Assembly: GCA_937934645.1 (NCBI GenBank) | Contig: CALGYZ010000037.1 | Span: 1 to 28,397 of the forward strand | Direction: 5' to 3' | DNA from: an uncultured Bacillaceae bacterium | GTDB lineage: Bacteria; Bacillota; Bacilli; Bacillales; Caldibacillaceae | Length of the DNA: 28,397 nucleotides | Shown here: one piece after another, positions 17,030-25,053 of the stretch | How positions within the stretch are numbered: position 1 is the stretch's first letter | Layout: each line of letters opens with the position of its first letter | Made by a program: the position numbers and the translations under genes | Notes under the pieces: model-generated | Database searches by the model: none | Seen by the model: the letters and a program-made list of their open reading frames with translations, nothing else | What the model was told of the DNA's origin: nothing

Positions 17030-17443
17030 ATGATGAGGTCATATTTTAAGATGATTAAACCATTGGACATCATTATAGTTATTTCACTCATCATTCTTTC
17101 CTTTATTCCCTTTTTTATTTTCAGTGTTATACATGCCGGGACTGTAGGAAAGGCTTATACTGCTGTTATTTCTGTTAATGGTGAAGAAATAAAACAGATC
17201 GACTTAACGGGTCATCGCGGAAGGGAAATTTTTGATGTACATAGTGATGCCGGGCATGTGAACACAATTGAGGTTTATGAGGGAAAAATCCGCATCCGTG
17301 AAGCTGATTGCCGGGACCAAGTATGTGTCTTAACTGGCTATATTTCCAAGCCCGGGGAAACAATCGTCTGCTTGCCTAATCAAGTTTTAATCGAAATTAC
17401 CAGCGATTCCGGACAGGATGAAGACATTATTATCAGTTCATAA
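17030..17443 (+). CDS. eetA: EET accessory protein EetA (NusG domain II-like, membrane-anchored)
   Basis: This 137-residue protein has one N-terminal membrane anchor (about 12-34) and an outward-facing NusG-domain-II-type domain (about 42-126). The domain carries the family pattern EADCRDQVCVLTG ... GETIVCLPNQ, with Cys94, Cys99 and Cys114. Despite the family name it is not a transcription factor. In Listeria EetA is required for electron transfer from Ndh2 to the outside, by an unknown mechanism; three cysteines in the outer domain could bind a cofactor or metal, which is inference. ATG 17030 follows GGAAGGA by 9 bases; ATG 17033 is an equal alternative. It lies 40 bases after ndh2 and 16 bases before eetB. 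Confidence 0.88.
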   Translation: MMRSYFKMIKPLDIIIVISLIILSFIPFFIFSVIHAGTVGKAYTAVISVNGEEIKQIDLTGHRGREIFDVHSDAGHVNTIEVYEGKIRIREADCRDQVCVLTGYISKPGETIVCLPNQVLIEITSDSGQDEDIIISS

Positions 17444-17459
17444 ACGGGAGGGGATTTGT

Positions 17460-17999
17460 TTGACAAAAAATCAACGCATGGCTTATATTGCATTGCTGTC
17501 AGCCCAGGCTGTGATTATCAGTTTAGTCGAACGGGCCATTCCCTTTCCGTTTATGTTTGCCCCCGGAGCTAAATTGGGACTGGCTAATATTATTACTTGC
17601 ATGGCTCTTTACACATTGCCAGTAAAAGATACCATTAAAGTCATTTTCATTCGATTACTTTTATCTGGTCTGCTTGGCGGCACAATATCATCTTTTATGT
17701 ACAGTTCAAGCGGTGCCGTTTTAAGTTTTGCTGGCATGTGGGCCGTAAAAAAGCTCGGGTCAAACCGGGTTAGTTTAATAGGCGTCAGTACTGCAGGTGC
17801 ATTTTTACATAATGTCGGCCAACTGCTTGTTGCATGTTGGATTGCGCAAACATGGTCTGTATTACTGTATTTGCCTGTATTGTCAGTCATAGGGATTTTG
17901 GCAGGGATTGCAACGGGTATTTTGGCAAACTTTTTGCTTACTCATGTTGAAAAACTTGAATATTATATGTTTTTACAAAATACAGCAGAAAAGAAATGA
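17460..17999 (+). CDS. eetB: EET membrane protein EetB (Gx transporter / 'heptaprenyl diphosphate synthase component I' family)
   Basis: This 179-residue protein has about five to six membrane segments and the family block FMFAPGAKLGLANI near residues 32-45, followed by RLLLSGLLGG. Databases often call this family heptaprenyl diphosphate synthase component I, but it is related to substrate-binding (S) components of ECF transporters and has no prenyl-synthase motif. In Listeria EetB is required for EET. I chose TTG 17460 because GGGAGGGG lies 6 bases upstream; an ATG at 17418 in the same frame would overlap eetA and lacks a ribosome binding site. Thirteen bases separate its stop from dmkB. Confidence 0.87.
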   Translation: MTKNQRMAYIALLSAQAVIISLVERAIPFPFMFAPGAKLGLANIITCMALYTLPVKDTIKVIFIRLLLSGLLGGTISSFMYSSSGAVLSFAGMWAVKKLGSNRVSLIGVSTAGAFLHNVGQLLVACWIAQTWSVLLYLPVLSVIGILAGIATGILANFLLTHVEKLEYYMFLQNTAEKK

Positions 18000-18011
18000 A
18001 AGGAGGATTTC

Positions 18012-18992
18012 ATGCAAATCCATCCGTTTTGGCGCAATTATCCCCAGTTACAAGATCAGTTAACTGATGTTCTACATACGATCGATTCCCAAGTTTTGAT
18101 CAAAGATCGGAAGATCCGTAATATTGTAAAAGACCTTCTTCATTCAGGGGGGAAAATGTTGCGTCCGGCTTATGCCTTGCTTTGTTCTTACATCGGTTCT
18201 GAATATGACCGCGACCGTGCTGTAAGCATTGCGGCAAGTATGGAATGTTTACATATGGCAACACTTGTTCATGATGATGTCATCGATGAAGCAGAAACAA
18301 GGCGGGGTATCGAGACGGTGCACGTTAAAAAGGGAAATAAATTTGCTATTTATACCGGTGATTACTTATTTTGTTTATCGTTTACGATTTTATCCAGGCA
18401 TGCAAAATTTCTTACAGAAAGCAACTTTGAGAGAAAAGGAATTGAAAAAATTTTAACGGGGGAGCTGGAACAATTAAATTCCCGGTATGCTGAACCTGTT
18501 TCAGTGAAAGATTATTTGTCGAGAATTTCCGGAAAAACCGCCCGGCTGTTTGCCATCAGTTGTTATTCCGGTGCATGCGGAAGCAGAGCAAAACCGAAAT
18601 ACGCAAAAATCGCCTGGAATACCGGTCATTATGTTGGCATGGCATTTCAAATAATAGATGATATTTTAGATTATAAAAGCGATGACCGGATATTGGGAAA
18701 ACCGGCGATGAACGACGTAAAGCAAGGAATTTACACACTGCCTTTTATTTATGCTTACCGTGAACAACCTGAAAAATTTAAACCTTACATTGCAAAAAAG
18801 AACGCTTTATCGGATGAAGATCTTGAAATGATTTCCCGGCTGATTAAAAAATACCGTGGAATTGAAAAGGCTAAGGCGCTTGCCGGGAAATATACAGAGA
18901 AAGCATTAAGTAGCATCGAAAAGTTACCTGACGGTGAATACAAAAACATTTTAACCGAAATAACCTGTTCATTGTTGGAAAGGAAAATGTAA
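18012..18992 (+). CDS. dmkB: Trans-polyprenyl diphosphate synthase for demethylmenaquinone (DmkB-like)
   Basis: This 326-residue all-helical enzyme has both aspartate-rich motifs, D88-D-V-I-D92 and D216-D-I-L-D220, plus the upstream GGKMLRP (46-52) and QIIDDILDY signatures. It condenses isopentenyl diphosphate units into a long-chain polyprenyl diphosphate, the side-chain donor for DmkA. It resembles HepT/IspB-type synthases, but its place in the EET operon points to the dedicated demethylmenaquinone pool. The chain length cannot be read with confidence. ATG 18012 follows AAAGGAGG with good spacing. It is the last gene of the plus-strand operon. Confidence 0.92.
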   Translation: MQIHPFWRNYPQLQDQLTDVLHTIDSQVLIKDRKIRNIVKDLLHSGGKMLRPAYALLCSYIGSEYDRDRAVSIAASMECLHMATLVHDDVIDEAETRRGIETVHVKKGNKFAIYTGDYLFCLSFTILSRHAKFLTESNFERKGIEKILTGELEQLNSRYAEPVSVKDYLSRISGKTARLFAISCYSGACGSRAKPKYAKIAWNTGHYVGMAFQIIDDILDYKSDDRILGKPAMNDVKQGIYTLPFIYAYREQPEKFKPYIAKKNALSDEDLEMISRLIKKYRGIEKAKALAGKYTEKALSSIEKLPDGEYKNILTEITCSLLERKM

Positions 18993-19025
18993 AAGCATCT
19001 TATAGGATTCCTACAAGATGCTTTT
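18991..19025. terminator. Bidirectional terminator between dmkB and pplA copy 2
   Basis: AAAAGCATCTT / AAGATGCTTTT arms enclose a second perfect stem TAGGA-T-TCCTA. T-rich sequence follows on the plus strand, and the leading A-run serves the minus strand. It sits between converging genes. Confidence 0.9.
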
Positions 19026-19037
19026 ACATTTTATTTT

Positions 19038-19937
19038 TTATTCTTTTTCATAAACGAAGTTATCCACTTCAATCGGCGTGGTATCTCCTCTTTGAGCCGC
19101 ATTGATTAATTGTGCTGCGTACATTTTAAAGGTATGGCTTGAATGTGTAGCACCGCTTACAATATCGATGCTTTCCGTATTTTGATGTTCTACTAAAGCC
19201 TGGCTTAATTGAGGAATATATTCTTGCGGACCGACGCCGGTTTTATCTTTCATTCTCTTTTGATATTCATCATCATCCGTTTTTAGATTGCCGTCTTTAT
19301 TTACATTATTGTAATCAACCTTTGTTATTTTTCCATCAGCGACTGTCATGTGGATGTAAGTTTTCCATCCGTTTTCATCAAAATTTTTCTCCTCCAGTTT
19401 GTACTCTCCATCTTTTAACGGTGCCCCCGGATCTATTTCAACATGTGTTTCATCTCCGGCCTGAGCTTTTTGAATTAATTGCTGGGCATAATTAATGAAT
19501 TTTTCCGAAGAATGGGTTGCTCCGGTAACAATATCGACCAGCTTGGCATCCTGTTTTTCCGTTAGCTGTTCTGAAAGACGGGGAACATATTCTTGTGGTC
19601 CAACGCCGGCTTTTTCCTTCATATTATTTTGATAATCTTTATCATCTGTCTTTAATGTCCCTTCTTTATTTTCGTAATTATAGTCGACATCGGAAATTTT
19701 TCCGTCTTCAACGGTTATTGTTATAAACATTTTCCATCCGTTTTCATCAAAATTGGTCTCTGTTAAGGAATAAGTTCCATCCTGTAAGGGGCTTCCGGCA
19801 ACAAGTTTTGTTTCTGTTGTTTTTTCGGCATCATTTTTGTCCGTTTTATTTTGTGCCCCGTCTTCTCCGTTACCGCCGCAGGCAGCAAGGAACACCATTA
19901 AAGAAAGCACAGCGCCACTGATTAATTTCTTTACCAT
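19038..19937 (-). CDS. pplA: Flavinylated extracellular electron-transfer lipoprotein PplA, copy 2
   Basis: This 299-residue paralog of the first PplA has lipobox LAAC (Cys20), a charged linker, and two tandem FMN-binding domains (about 44-160 and 170-287). The flavinylation motifs are TGATHSS with Thr141 and SGATHSS with Thr264. The C-terminal ends of the two paralogs are nearly the same (SSH-FKMYAAQLINAAQ-GDTTPIE). The domains differ mostly at the signal peptide and linker, suggesting kept function. The ATG at 19937 has AAAGGA 10 bases upstream. The gene is divergent from ndh2 copy 2 by 155 bases, repeating the arrangement of copy 1. FmnB encoded upstream would modify both copies. Confidence 0.92.
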   Translation of the reverse strand: MVKKLISGAVLSLMVFLAACGGNGEDGAQNKTDKNDAEKTTETKLVAGSPLQDGTYSLTETNFDENGWKMFITITVEDGKISDVDYNYENKEGTLKTDDKDYQNNMKEKAGVGPQEYVPRLSEQLTEKQDAKLVDIVTGATHSSEKFINYAQQLIQKAQAGDETHVEIDPGAPLKDGEYKLEEKNFDENGWKTYIHMTVADGKITKVDYNNVNKDGNLKTDDDEYQKRMKDKTGVGPQEYIPQLSQALVEHQNTESIDIVSGATHSSHTFKMYAAQLINAAQRGDTTPIEVDNFVYEKE

Positions 19938-20008
19938 AGTAATCCCATCCTTTAATCAATTTTAAAAAGTGTTCTTCTGTAAGTGTTAGATTGCACTGTT
20001 CGTTCGCA

Positions 20009-20035
20009 TTTATACCGGAAAATTTGTCCTGTCAG
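20009..20035 (-). promoter_or_regulatory. Weak candidate promoter for pplA copy 2
   Basis: On the minus strand CTGACA (20035-20030) and TATAAA (20014-20009) match consensus well, but the 15-base spacer is short. No TTGTGA-type operator like that of copy 1 is seen in this 155-base gap, and no convincing plus-strand promoter for ndh2 copy 2 was found. Confidence 0.3.
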
Positions 20036-20092
20036 CAGGTGCGAATAAAAAGATGGACAGTGGAAAAGCTTTGTTTGAAGGAGTGAAGCATT

Positions 20093-21967
20093 ATGGATAA
20101 AAAGGAGATCGTCATTGTCGGTGCGGGTTATGCAGGTGTTTGTGCGGCTAAAAAACTGGCAAAAGTGTTTAAAAAAGATAACCATGTATCAATTACTCTG
20201 ATCGATCAGCATTCTTACCATACAATGTTAACAGAGTTACATGAAGTTGCCGCCCGGCGGGTTAAACCGGATGCGGTACAATTGGATTTACGGAAATTGT
20301 TTAACCGTACGAAGGTAAAACTTGTTACAGGAAAAGTGAATCATATTGACTTCAGGAATAAAACAATTACTGCCGGAACCAGAACTTTTTCATTCGACTA
20401 TTTAATATTGGGAATCGGTGCGGAGCCGAATGACTTTGGAATACCGGGTGTAAAAGAATATGCATTTCCTTTATGGTCATTGGAAGATGCGGTGAATTTA
20501 AGGGATCATATTGAAAATATCGTCCGGAAAGCTGCTCAAGAACTGGATCGGGAAAGAAGAAGAGCAATGTTGACGTTTACTGTTTGCGGCTCCGGATTTA
20601 CCGGAGTGGAAATGGCGGGCGAATTATTGGAATGGAAAGGCCGGCTGGCAAAAGAACATAAATTGGATGAAGAAGAATTTTCTATTTATATCGTAGAAGC
20701 GGCTGGGGACATATTGCAAATGTTAGACCGGGAAGATGCCGCAAAAGCAGAACGGTATATGGAGAGAAATGGCATCCAAATATTAAAAAGTTCACCGGTT
20801 GTCGAAGTAAAAAGAGATCGGATCAAAATCAAATCCGGAAAAGAACTTCCGACATATACGTTGATTTGGACTGCTGGTGTAAGAGGAAATTCCGATGCCG
20901 AAACTTTTGGATTGGAAGTTGCGCGTAACGGCCGTTTAAAAGTAAATCAATATATGGAAGCGGAAGGGTTGAAGCATATATATGTCGCCGGTGATTTAGC
21001 TTACTATGAGGAAAACGGTGAAAAAACCCTCCCGCAAATTGTAGAGGCTGCTGAACAAACAGCTTTGACTGCGGCAAAAAATATCATCGCAGATATAAAA
21101 GGCGGAGAAAAAGTTCCGTATAAAGGAAAGTATCACGGATTTATGGTATCCATCGGAGCCCGGTATGGTGTCGCAAACTTGAACGGAATCCGTTTAAGCG
21201 GTTGGTTGGCGATTTTGGTCAAACATTTGGTGAACTTATATTATTTTTTGGGTTTAAGAAGCGCTTATTATATGTACCAGTACATTAAGCACGAATTTTT
21301 CGAAACGGAAGATAATCGGAATATTTTTCGGAATTTAACCAACCGCTATGGAAATGTGCTTTGGAGTGTGCCCCTCAGGTTGTATATCGGGGGCTTTTGG
21401 CTTGTAGAAGCTTTTTCTAAATTATGGGGTCATGATACATGGAAATATGCAACATCTAGTTTTGCCAATATTCCGGTTTTGTTTCAAGGGTTAGGGGAAG
21501 ATTCGTGGCTGACCGGCAATACGGTCCGGATGCCTTTTGACTGGCTGCAGGAGCCGGCCAGTGGGGCAACGGCAGCTCAAACAGATGGTGAATGGGCAGC
21601 ACCGGTGTTAAGTAAAATGCCTTTTTGGTTTGAATGGATCATGCAAATTTTTATGCCGACGCCCGAAGTTGCCGTGTTTATGCAAAAAACAGTTATTTTT
21701 ATTGAATTGGGAATCGGTCTTGCACTCGTATTCGGCCTGTTCACATGGCTGGCAAGCCTTGCAAGTGCAGGTTTTCTTACCGTATTTACGTTAAGTGCGA
21801 TGCTCGGTTGGGATAAATTTTGGGCCTTGCCCGCTTCTATCGCATTGTTAAATGGTGCAGGAAGAACGCTCGGATTGGATTATTGGGTCATGCCTTTCCT
21901 GCAAAACAGACTGGGACAATGGTGGTACGGTAAGGAGCAGGCGTTTTATGAGGACCATAAAGAATAA
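20093..21967 (+). CDS. ndh2: Type II NADH dehydrogenase with C-terminal membrane domain (EET Ndh2), copy 2
   Basis: This 624-residue paralog of the first Ndh2 aligns without gaps for the first 490 or so residues. It shares GAGYAG (10-15), CGSGFTGVE (165-173), GDLAYYEE and the membrane extension (425-440, then about 533-590). In the loop where copy 1 has the TSGASEA repeat, copy 2 has ASGATAAQ, with SGAT at residues 490-493. The loop is 7 residues shorter, accounting for the length difference. ATG 20093 follows GAAGGAG by 8 bases. It is monocistronic and ends at its own terminator. A different quinone, acceptor or expression condition from copy 1 is plausible but not shown by the sequence. Confidence 0.93.
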   Translation: MDKKEIVIVGAGYAGVCAAKKLAKVFKKDNHVSITLIDQHSYHTMLTELHEVAARRVKPDAVQLDLRKLFNRTKVKLVTGKVNHIDFRNKTITAGTRTFSFDYLILGIGAEPNDFGIPGVKEYAFPLWSLEDAVNLRDHIENIVRKAAQELDRERRRAMLTFTVCGSGFTGVEMAGELLEWKGRLAKEHKLDEEEFSIYIVEAAGDILQMLDREDAAKAERYMERNGIQILKSSPVVEVKRDRIKIKSGKELPTYTLIWTAGVRGNSDAETFGLEVARNGRLKVNQYMEAEGLKHIYVAGDLAYYEENGEKTLPQIVEAAEQTALTAAKNIIADIKGGEKVPYKGKYHGFMVSIGARYGVANLNGIRLSGWLAILVKHLVNLYYFLGLRSAYYMYQYIKHEFFETEDNRNIFRNLTNRYGNVLWSVPLRLYIGGFWLVEAFSKLWGHDTWKYATSSFANIPVLFQGLGEDSWLTGNTVRMPFDWLQEPASGATAAQTDGEWAAPVLSKMPFWFEWIMQIFMPTPEVAVFMQKTVIFIELGIGLALVFGLFTWLASLASAGFLTVFTLSAMLGWDKFWALPASIALLNGAGRTLGLDYWVMPFLQNRLGQWWYGKEQAFYEDHKE

Positions 21968-21996
21968 AATACCCCGGTTTATCCGGGGTATTTTTT
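21967..21996. terminator. Terminator after ndh2 copy 2 and the globin chemoreceptor gene
   Basis: AAATACCCCGG / CCGGGGTATTT hairpin with a 5-base loop is followed by a run of T on the plus strand; the minus strand also ends in TTTT. It lies between converging genes. Confidence 0.88.
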
Positions 21997-22034
21997 ACAA
22001 CTCCGGTAAATATAATGTAAATATAATAAGGTAG

Positions 22035-23780
22035 TTATTTTTCATTATGAATATGTTCTTCTTGTAAGCCGGATAGATACTTCAACAATAATTCTGAAGC
22101 GGTTTCAAGATAATCATATGTTTCTTCAAGCCGGTTCCATTCACCGCTTCTGTATTGTTCCGCCGCAAGATGAACAAAATGATGGATCTCTTTATGCGGC
22201 TGTTCCAGCTTTTTAAAGAAATTACTATTTTTAAATTCTCCGGCATCATTACTATAATACCATTTGCCAAACCGGCAGGACTTATAAGATGCTAAATCTT
22301 GTAAAGACAGCGTTTCAATATCCAACATCATATTGTATACTCTCCATTTCCATAGCAGGTGGTCGGTTTTGGCAATCCGGACATAATCATTCAGATCAAA
22401 GTTCATCTTAGTCTTTATTAAATTTATACGGTAATAGTCCATTTTTTTGCTGATCTCAAAAACAATTCTGGCTGTATTCCGGGCAGCTTTACGAGAAAGC
22501 TCGCTTTGTTCACGGATCGTTTCATTCATATTGGCAATCTCAATGATTGTATCCGCCTGCTTCCGAGTCATTGAGGCAATGATTGAAGATGATTCATTAA
22601 TTTTATCCATCATGCTGACGATTTTTGTAATTTCGTTAATGGTTGCTTCCGCCCCTGTAACGCTTTTCCTGACCAGATTACCGGTCTGTTCAATTTCGTC
22701 TATAACGGTTGTGGCTACATGATGCAATGTGTACATATTCTCTGTAATTCGCCCGATTTGTACCTTAGTATGTTCGGATAATTTACGGATCTCTTTAGCG
22801 ACGACAGAAAAACCGCGGCCTTGTTCCCCGGAACGGGCTGCTTCTATGCTTGCGTTTAAAGCGAGGAGATTTGTCTGGTCCGCTATTTTATTCATTACAT
22901 TAATAACAGTATGTGTATTTTCGATTTCCTTTTCCAGCCGGTTGATATTTCCTGTAACAGAATCATATACTTTACCTAGCGCTTCAATGTGTCCGGTTGC
23001 TTTTTCAATAATTTCTTTACTTTTCAGAACCGATTGAAGGGCTTCATTTGTGCCTTTTTCCGCTTCCATTGCATAGTTTGCCACTTCCTGGATTGAAGTA
23101 CTCATTTCATCTGTGGCAGCCGTTACGTTTTCCGTTTCTTCGATCTGGCTGTTCATACCATCAATTAATTCTTTCGTTTCATCAACGGCTGTTGTTTCAT
23201 CGATAATATCCGAAATATGGTATAAGAATTTTTTTAATGTGTCTTCTGTGTAAACACTTACGATTAATTGTTGATCAAAGGCGGCAAGCTTTTGAACGGC
23301 AAGGATCATTCTCACCATTTGTTCCGGTTGTTTTTGCATTTTTTCTATAATGATAGAAGTCATAAATTGTAGAAGTAAATGATGGCCGCTGATGAAATAA
23401 TCAGGTGACAAATGAATCCGGCTGTGGACTCTGCCAACCCGGATTCTTGTATTTATATATTCTTTGGTAATTTCCGCACGAAAAAACTGGTCAATATATT
23501 TTTCCATTGTCTTATACATTTTTTCCAGGGTAGAGTATTTGTTAATTAGTTGTTGGAGATGATGAATTGCGTAAATCCGGTCATAAAAAAATCTGACGAT
23601 TTTTTCTTTATAAGGCTCTAAAATCATTGCCGCTTTTCTTACATCTGTCAAGATTTCTTTATGAATCCCGAGCATAGTCAGTTTGTCCTGTATCGTTTTG
23701 TCCGTATTGATAATATTTGTTCTTGCTTCTGCCTTAATATAGTTCTCCCATGACTGCATCTTTTTTGTAAAAATCCCCAT
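22035..23780 (-). CDS. Soluble globin-coupled chemoreceptor with C-terminal zinc-binding CZB domain (HemAT-like)
   Basis: This 581-residue protein has no membrane segment. Residues about 25-185 form a HemAT-like globin sensor: NTRIRVGRVHSRIHL aligns with the proximal-heme region of B. subtilis HemAT (His119 here), and FFYDRI supplies a Tyr66 in the position of its oxygen-contacting Tyr70. Residues about 205-450 are the chemoreceptor coiled coil, with the CheA/CheW-binding tip DQTNLLALNASIEAARSGE and EIRKLSEHT (about 301-338). Residues about 465-572 are a CZB domain: His474 in DHLLWKW, Cys502 in SCRFGKWYY, His529 and His533. HemAT of B. subtilis lacks this domain. It would sense oxygen through heme and bend swimming; CZB domains have been linked to zinc or hypochlorite sensing. 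Start ATG follows CCGGAGG. Confidence 0.9.
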   Translation of the reverse strand: MGIFTKKMQSWENYIKAEARTNIINTDKTIQDKLTMLGIHKEILTDVRKAAMILEPYKEKIVRFFYDRIYAIHHLQQLINKYSTLEKMYKTMEKYIDQFFRAEITKEYINTRIRVGRVHSRIHLSPDYFISGHHLLLQFMTSIIIEKMQKQPEQMVRMILAVQKLAAFDQQLIVSVYTEDTLKKFLYHISDIIDETTAVDETKELIDGMNSQIEETENVTAATDEMSTSIQEVANYAMEAEKGTNEALQSVLKSKEIIEKATGHIEALGKVYDSVTGNINRLEKEIENTHTVINVMNKIADQTNLLALNASIEAARSGEQGRGFSVVAKEIRKLSEHTKVQIGRITENMYTLHHVATTVIDEIEQTGNLVRKSVTGAEATINEITKIVSMMDKINESSSIIASMTRKQADTIIEIANMNETIREQSELSRKAARNTARIVFEISKKMDYYRINLIKTKMNFDLNDYVRIAKTDHLLWKWRVYNMMLDIETLSLQDLASYKSCRFGKWYYSNDAGEFKNSNFFKKLEQPHKEIHHFVHLAAEQYRSGEWNRLEETYDYLETASELLLKYLSGLQEEHIHNEK

Positions 23781-23809
23781 TGTGACCTCCGGTAGTCCTT
23801 TTTACTTAT

Positions 23810-23837
23810 ATTTTACGGGCGATTTGTCATGTGTCAA
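23810..23837 (-). promoter_or_regulatory. Sigma-A promoter for the globin chemoreceptor gene
   Basis: A perfect TTGACA (23837-23832) and TAAAAT (23815-23810) with a 16-base spacer lie about 35 bases before the ribosome binding site. The motif does not look like a sigma-D motility promoter. Confidence 0.65.
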
Positions 23838-23920
23838 TAAATTTGACCGGAAGAAATATCTAAATTAATCGTGAAGCCTGTAAAAATTAAATAATTCAGT
23901 GACTTCAAATGATTAATTTG

Positions 23921-23954
23921 AAAAAATAAAAACACCCCGCAAATACGGGGGTGA
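23921..23954 (-). terminator. Terminator after ddh
   Basis: On the minus strand CACCCCCG / CGGGGTG forms a hairpin with one bulge, followed by TTTTTATTTTTT. It lies 33 bases past the ddh stop. Confidence 0.85.
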
Positions 23955-23986
23955 ACTGAAAGCTTTCATTATATATTTTGTTGTTC

Positions 23987-24973
23987 TTATAAATAATCCC
24001 TGTGCAACTCTTCGGATGAACGGGGCGAAATATATTTCAACGCGATATCGAAAACTGTTTTTGCACCGTATTGTTTTTCCTGATTGAGCCGGTATGCCGC
24101 TCGTGCATAAGCGGTTAATACACTTGATGTAAACTCGGGATTGCTGTCAAGCTTCAAAGAAAACTCATAGATTTGGTTATGGTTATCTCCTGTTTTTCCG
24201 CTACGGATCACAAATCCGCCATGGGGTGCTTTTGAATGATCCCGTTTTAATTCTTCTTCTGAAATGAAGTGTACTTCCGTATGATAATCAGCAAAATAAT
24301 CCGGCATTGTTTTAATTTCTTTTTCAATCCTCTCTAAATCCGCACCTTCTTCGGGAACGACATAGCATACACGCCGGTGTTTATCTGCAGTTGTCAATTT
24401 TGGATTTTCACCGCTCCGGACTTTTTTAATCGCTTTTTCAGAGGGAATGGTATATTGAACGCCGTTTTTTACGCCTTCTACTCTCCTGACAGCATCAGAA
24501 TGTCCCTGGCTGAGTCCTTTTCCCCAAAATGTGTATGTTTCACCATTGGGCAAAACTGCTTCTGATAAAACCCGGTGAAAGGAAAATAGTCCCGGATCCC
24601 AGCCGGTTGAGATAATGGCTGTTGTTTGGTTTTTTTCAGCCACTTCATTGACCTTTTCATAGTATTCCGGAATTTTTGCATGAGTGTCAAAGCTGTCGAC
24701 TGTGTTAAACAGCGCGGCAATTTGCGATGTTTGTACGGGTAGATCCTTGGCTGACCCGCCACACAGAATCATCACGTCAATCTTTCCTTTATATTTTTCG
24801 ATATGGTCAACATGCTCAACCTGGACATTTGGTTCATCTACCTGAAGGATGCGGGGGTCTCTTCTTGTAAAAATTGCAATCAGTTCCATATCCGGATTTT
24901 GTTTGACTGCTTTAACCGTTCCTTTACCGAGATTCCCATAGCCAACGATTCCGATTTTGATTTTGCTGCTCAT
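23987..24973 (-). CDS. ddh: meso-Diaminopimelate dehydrogenase
   Basis: This 328-residue NADP-dependent enzyme interconverts L-tetrahydrodipicolinate and meso-diaminopimelate, a one-step route to the cell-wall and lysine precursor. It starts with a Rossmann motif (IGIVGYGNLG), followed by FTRRDP, then the substrate domain with DSFDTHAKIPEYY, TGWDPGLFS and GLSQGHSDAVRR, all typical of Ddh. ATG 24973 has AAAGGAG 9 bases upstream. A longer frame from ATG 25021 adds 16 residues, but it lies at the inferred transcription start and has no ribosome binding site. The gene is divergent from recA. Such an enzyme often coexists with the longer acyl-blocked lysine route in Bacillaceae. Confidence 0.95.
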   Translation of the reverse strand: MSSKIKIGIVGYGNLGKGTVKAVKQNPDMELIAIFTRRDPRILQVDEPNVQVEHVDHIEKYKGKIDVMILCGGSAKDLPVQTSQIAALFNTVDSFDTHAKIPEYYEKVNEVAEKNQTTAIISTGWDPGLFSFHRVLSEAVLPNGETYTFWGKGLSQGHSDAVRRVEGVKNGVQYTIPSEKAIKKVRSGENPKLTTADKHRRVCYVVPEEGADLERIEKEIKTMPDYFADYHTEVHFISEEELKRDHSKAPHGGFVIRSGKTGDNHNQIYEFSLKLDSNPEFTSSVLTAYARAAYRLNQEKQYGAKTVFDIALKYISPRSSEELHRDYL

Positions 24974-25024
24974 CGTGCAAAACTCCTTTGCCAACTGTAA
25001 TTTAAATCTTTCCTGACTCATATT

Positions 25025-25053
25025 ATTATAAATGAAACATTCTGCAATTGGAA
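25025..25053 (-). promoter_or_regulatory. Promoter for ddh
   Basis: A perfect -10 TATAAT (25030-25025) lies 17 bases from a weak -35 TTCCAA (25053-25048). The start site near 25018 gives a leader of about 45 bases and supports ATG 24973 as the start codon. Confidence 0.55.

Noticed and set aside
17460..17999. Naming eetB as heptaprenyl diphosphate synthase component I
   Set aside because: It is a polytopic membrane protein with no Asp-rich prenyl-synthase motif; the neighbouring dmkB holds both motifs. The name is a common database carry-over.
19038..21967. Second pplA/ndh2 pair as an assembly duplication
   Set aside because: The two copies differ at many codons and in loop length, so they are true paralogs, not a repeated contig piece.
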